DNA from: Rhynchonema sp. JSB1_4
Lineage: Eukaryota > Nematoda > Chromadorea > Monhysterida > Xyalidae
Assembly: GCA_030248065.1 (NCBI GenBank)
Contig: JASAMV010004746.1
Coordinates: forward strand, 57,501-121,500
Direction of reading: 5' to 3'
Length of the DNA stretch: 64,000 bases
The notes below the pieces were generated by a model that had not been told where the DNA came from, searched no databases, and saw only the letters and a program-made list of their open reading frames with translations. Made by a program: the position numbers and the translations under genes. Within the stretch, counting starts at the first letter, position 1. Each line of letters starts with the position of its first letter. Positions 62,737-64,000 of this stretch are shown in pieces.

Positions 62737-62987
62737 GCCTGCCCTTGGACGCAAAGTTTTTTGGTCGTATCTACATACGCAATTCTAATTGCCGTTTCTG
62801 CTGTGATGCACAGACCCACAAGGTCTGTGTGTGTGCGTACAGCCACAAACTGCACAACACACGATAAACGCTTTGCAAGCGAGAGTATAAGCAATGGGTG
62901 AGTTTGCTTGTTGGCCAGCAGACAATGTTGAATAATAACGGGGAGCGCATGTACATTCCAAAATCCTTTGTGAACAAAAAATGGCTT

Positions 62988-63058
62988 TCTTCGACTGGGC
63001 TCGAACCCAGGTCCTCCGCCTAACCGGGGCATTGCTCTACCACCTGAGCTATCAAAGT
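62988..63058 (-). pseudogene. tRNA-like sequence, unit 13 (one base deleted)
   Basis: One G is missing from the T-arm (CGACTGGGCTCGAACC) and the acceptor stem has a change (ATCAAAGT), which breaks pairing. Confidence 0.6.
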
Positions 63059-63177
63059 GCCTGCCCTTGGACGCAAAGTTTTTGGTCAAGTGGTCAGACC
63101 TTGTGGGTCTGTGCATTTCAGCAGCAGAAACGGCAATCACAATTGCGTATGTATATGACCGAAAACTTTTGCGTCCA

Positions 63178-63240
63178 AGGGCGGGAGCTCGGGGAGAGCA
63201 ATGCCCCGGTAGGCGGAGGATCGAGCCCCAGTCGAAGAAA
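63178..63240 (+). pseudogene. Decayed tRNA-like unit
   Basis: Recognisable only by GCGTCCAAGGGCGGGAG, GAGAGCAATGCCCCGG and GAGCCCCAGTCGAAGA. Parts of the acceptor, D-arm and T-arm are lost. Confidence 0.65.
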
Positions 63241-63505
63241 GCCATTTTTTGTTCACAAAGGATTTTGGAATGCACATGCGGAATGTACATGCGCTCCCCA
63301 TTATCATTCAACATTGTCTGCGGCCAACAAGCGAAACTCACCAATTGCTTATACTGTACACCTCGCTTGCAAAGCGTTTATCGTGTGTTGTGCAGTTTGT
63401 GGCTGTACGCACACACACTGTCTTTGTGGGTCTGTGCATCACAGCAGAAACGGCAATCACAATTGCGTATGTGTATGACTAAAAACTTTGCGCCCAAAGG
63501 CAGGC

Positions 63506-63575
63506 ACTTCGATAGCTCAGTTGGTAGAGCAATGCCTCGGTTAGGCGGAGACCTGTTTCGAGCCCCAGTCGAAGA
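63506..63575 (+). pseudogene. tRNA-like sequence, unit 14 (two bases short)
   Basis: D-loop AGTTGGTA is closer to ordinary tRNAs, but the anticodon arm reads ATGCCTCGGTTAGGCGG and the variable/T-arm junction is shortened (GAGACCTGTTTCGAGCC). Confidence 0.55.
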
Positions 63576-63670
63576 AAGCCAATTTTGGTTCACAAAGGAT
63601 TTCTGAATGTACATGCGCTCCCCGTTATTATTCAGCATCGTCTGCTGCCAACAAGCAAAACTCACCCATT

Positions 63671-64000
63671 GTTTACTTGCTTTTTGCCAAAGGCGGAGGG
63701 AGCGGCCCCGGGGCCGGGCCCCAAAAGCTTGATTAATGCGCTCCCCTTTTCAATCTCTGCCAAACCCGCTCTCGCTGCGATCGGCGTGGCCGCACAATAC
63801 CGGCTGCGCACACGCATCCGCATATAGACACGGAGGAGCGACCCCCTAGGAGACTCGAGACCCAGGCAAAAAAGCATTTTCACAAAGACTAGCGCCCCCC
63901 ACTTCTCAAGCCGACCGCTGGGGGAGGCCCGAAGAGAGAGAGAGAAGCACCCGAAAGAACAAAAAGAGGCGGGAAACGCGGCAAGACAACCGAAGAAAAA
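63671..64000. other. Low-confidence sequence at the window end
   Basis: After CTCACCCATTG the repeat gives way to G/C-rich and purine-rich DNA (GGCCCCGGGGCCGGGCCCC, GAGAGAGAGAGAAGC, ending CCGAAGAAAAA), unlike the rest of the window. No coding signal. It may be uncorrected read-end sequence. Confidence 0.5.

Larger units (their letters stand above)
62133..63670. repeat. 319-bp array with tRNA-like units, right block
   Basis: Three minus-oriented units (to about 63090) and then plus-oriented units, so the array reverses again near 63090. Copies here are more diverged than in the left block, with single-base gaps and one badly decayed unit at about 63178-63240. Confidence 0.85.

Noticed and set aside
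57130..63606. Dozens of long, nearly identical open frames on both strands in the 319-bp array (up to about 300 residues)
   Set aside because: They are translations of the tRNA-like repeat and its flanks in several frames. The unit is 319 bp, not a multiple of three, and frames change with each small indel.

Overview
The window is eukaryotic nuclear DNA from an invertebrate animal. A nematode is the most likely source. Genes are split into many short GT-AG exons. There are extracellular complement-control (CCP/sushi), thrombospondin type-1 and lustrin/EB-like cysteine-rich modules, a metazoan AMPK catalytic subunit, and an interstitial (GCCTAA)n tract, the complement of the nematode telomere unit TTAGGC. 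The species cannot be named from sequence alone. Exon boundaries were read by hand by matching splice sites and codon phase; no alignment or transcript data were available.

Layout: (1) 424-7263 and 9462-19050, plus strand, are two tandem paralogues. They are single-pass membrane proteins with CCP-like ectodomains and Lys/Ser/Asp/Glu-rich cytoplasmic tails; the second also has a TSP1 domain. (2) 20094-21163, plus, is a small unrecognised gene. (3) 22137-33565, plus, is a cluster of secreted cysteine-rich proteins: a locus with a probable shared signal-peptide exon and two alternative ends (22137-23040 short, 22137-28636 long), and a complete paralogue (30529-33565). (4) 34480-49520, minus, is an AMP-activated protein kinase alpha gene of about 19 exons. 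All kinase landmarks are present, and an unusually long linker precedes the C-terminal regulatory domain. (5) 56797-56927, minus, is the last coding exon of a gene whose remainder is not found. (6) 57100-63670 is an array of about 319-bp units, each carrying a tRNA-like sequence. The array changes direction several times and is interrupted by a 2-kb palindrome holding two facing copies of a hAT transposase fragment. (7) The last ~300 bp look like poor-quality contig-end sequence.

Introns and intergenic DNA are packed with foldback (MITE-like) elements of at least twelve families, from 120 bp to 1.1 kb. The most unusual observation is that the heptamer TGTTTCA/TGAAACA is far more common than chance. 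It lies near the centre of many otherwise unrelated foldback elements, and it also occurs at or 20-45 bases before 3' splice sites.
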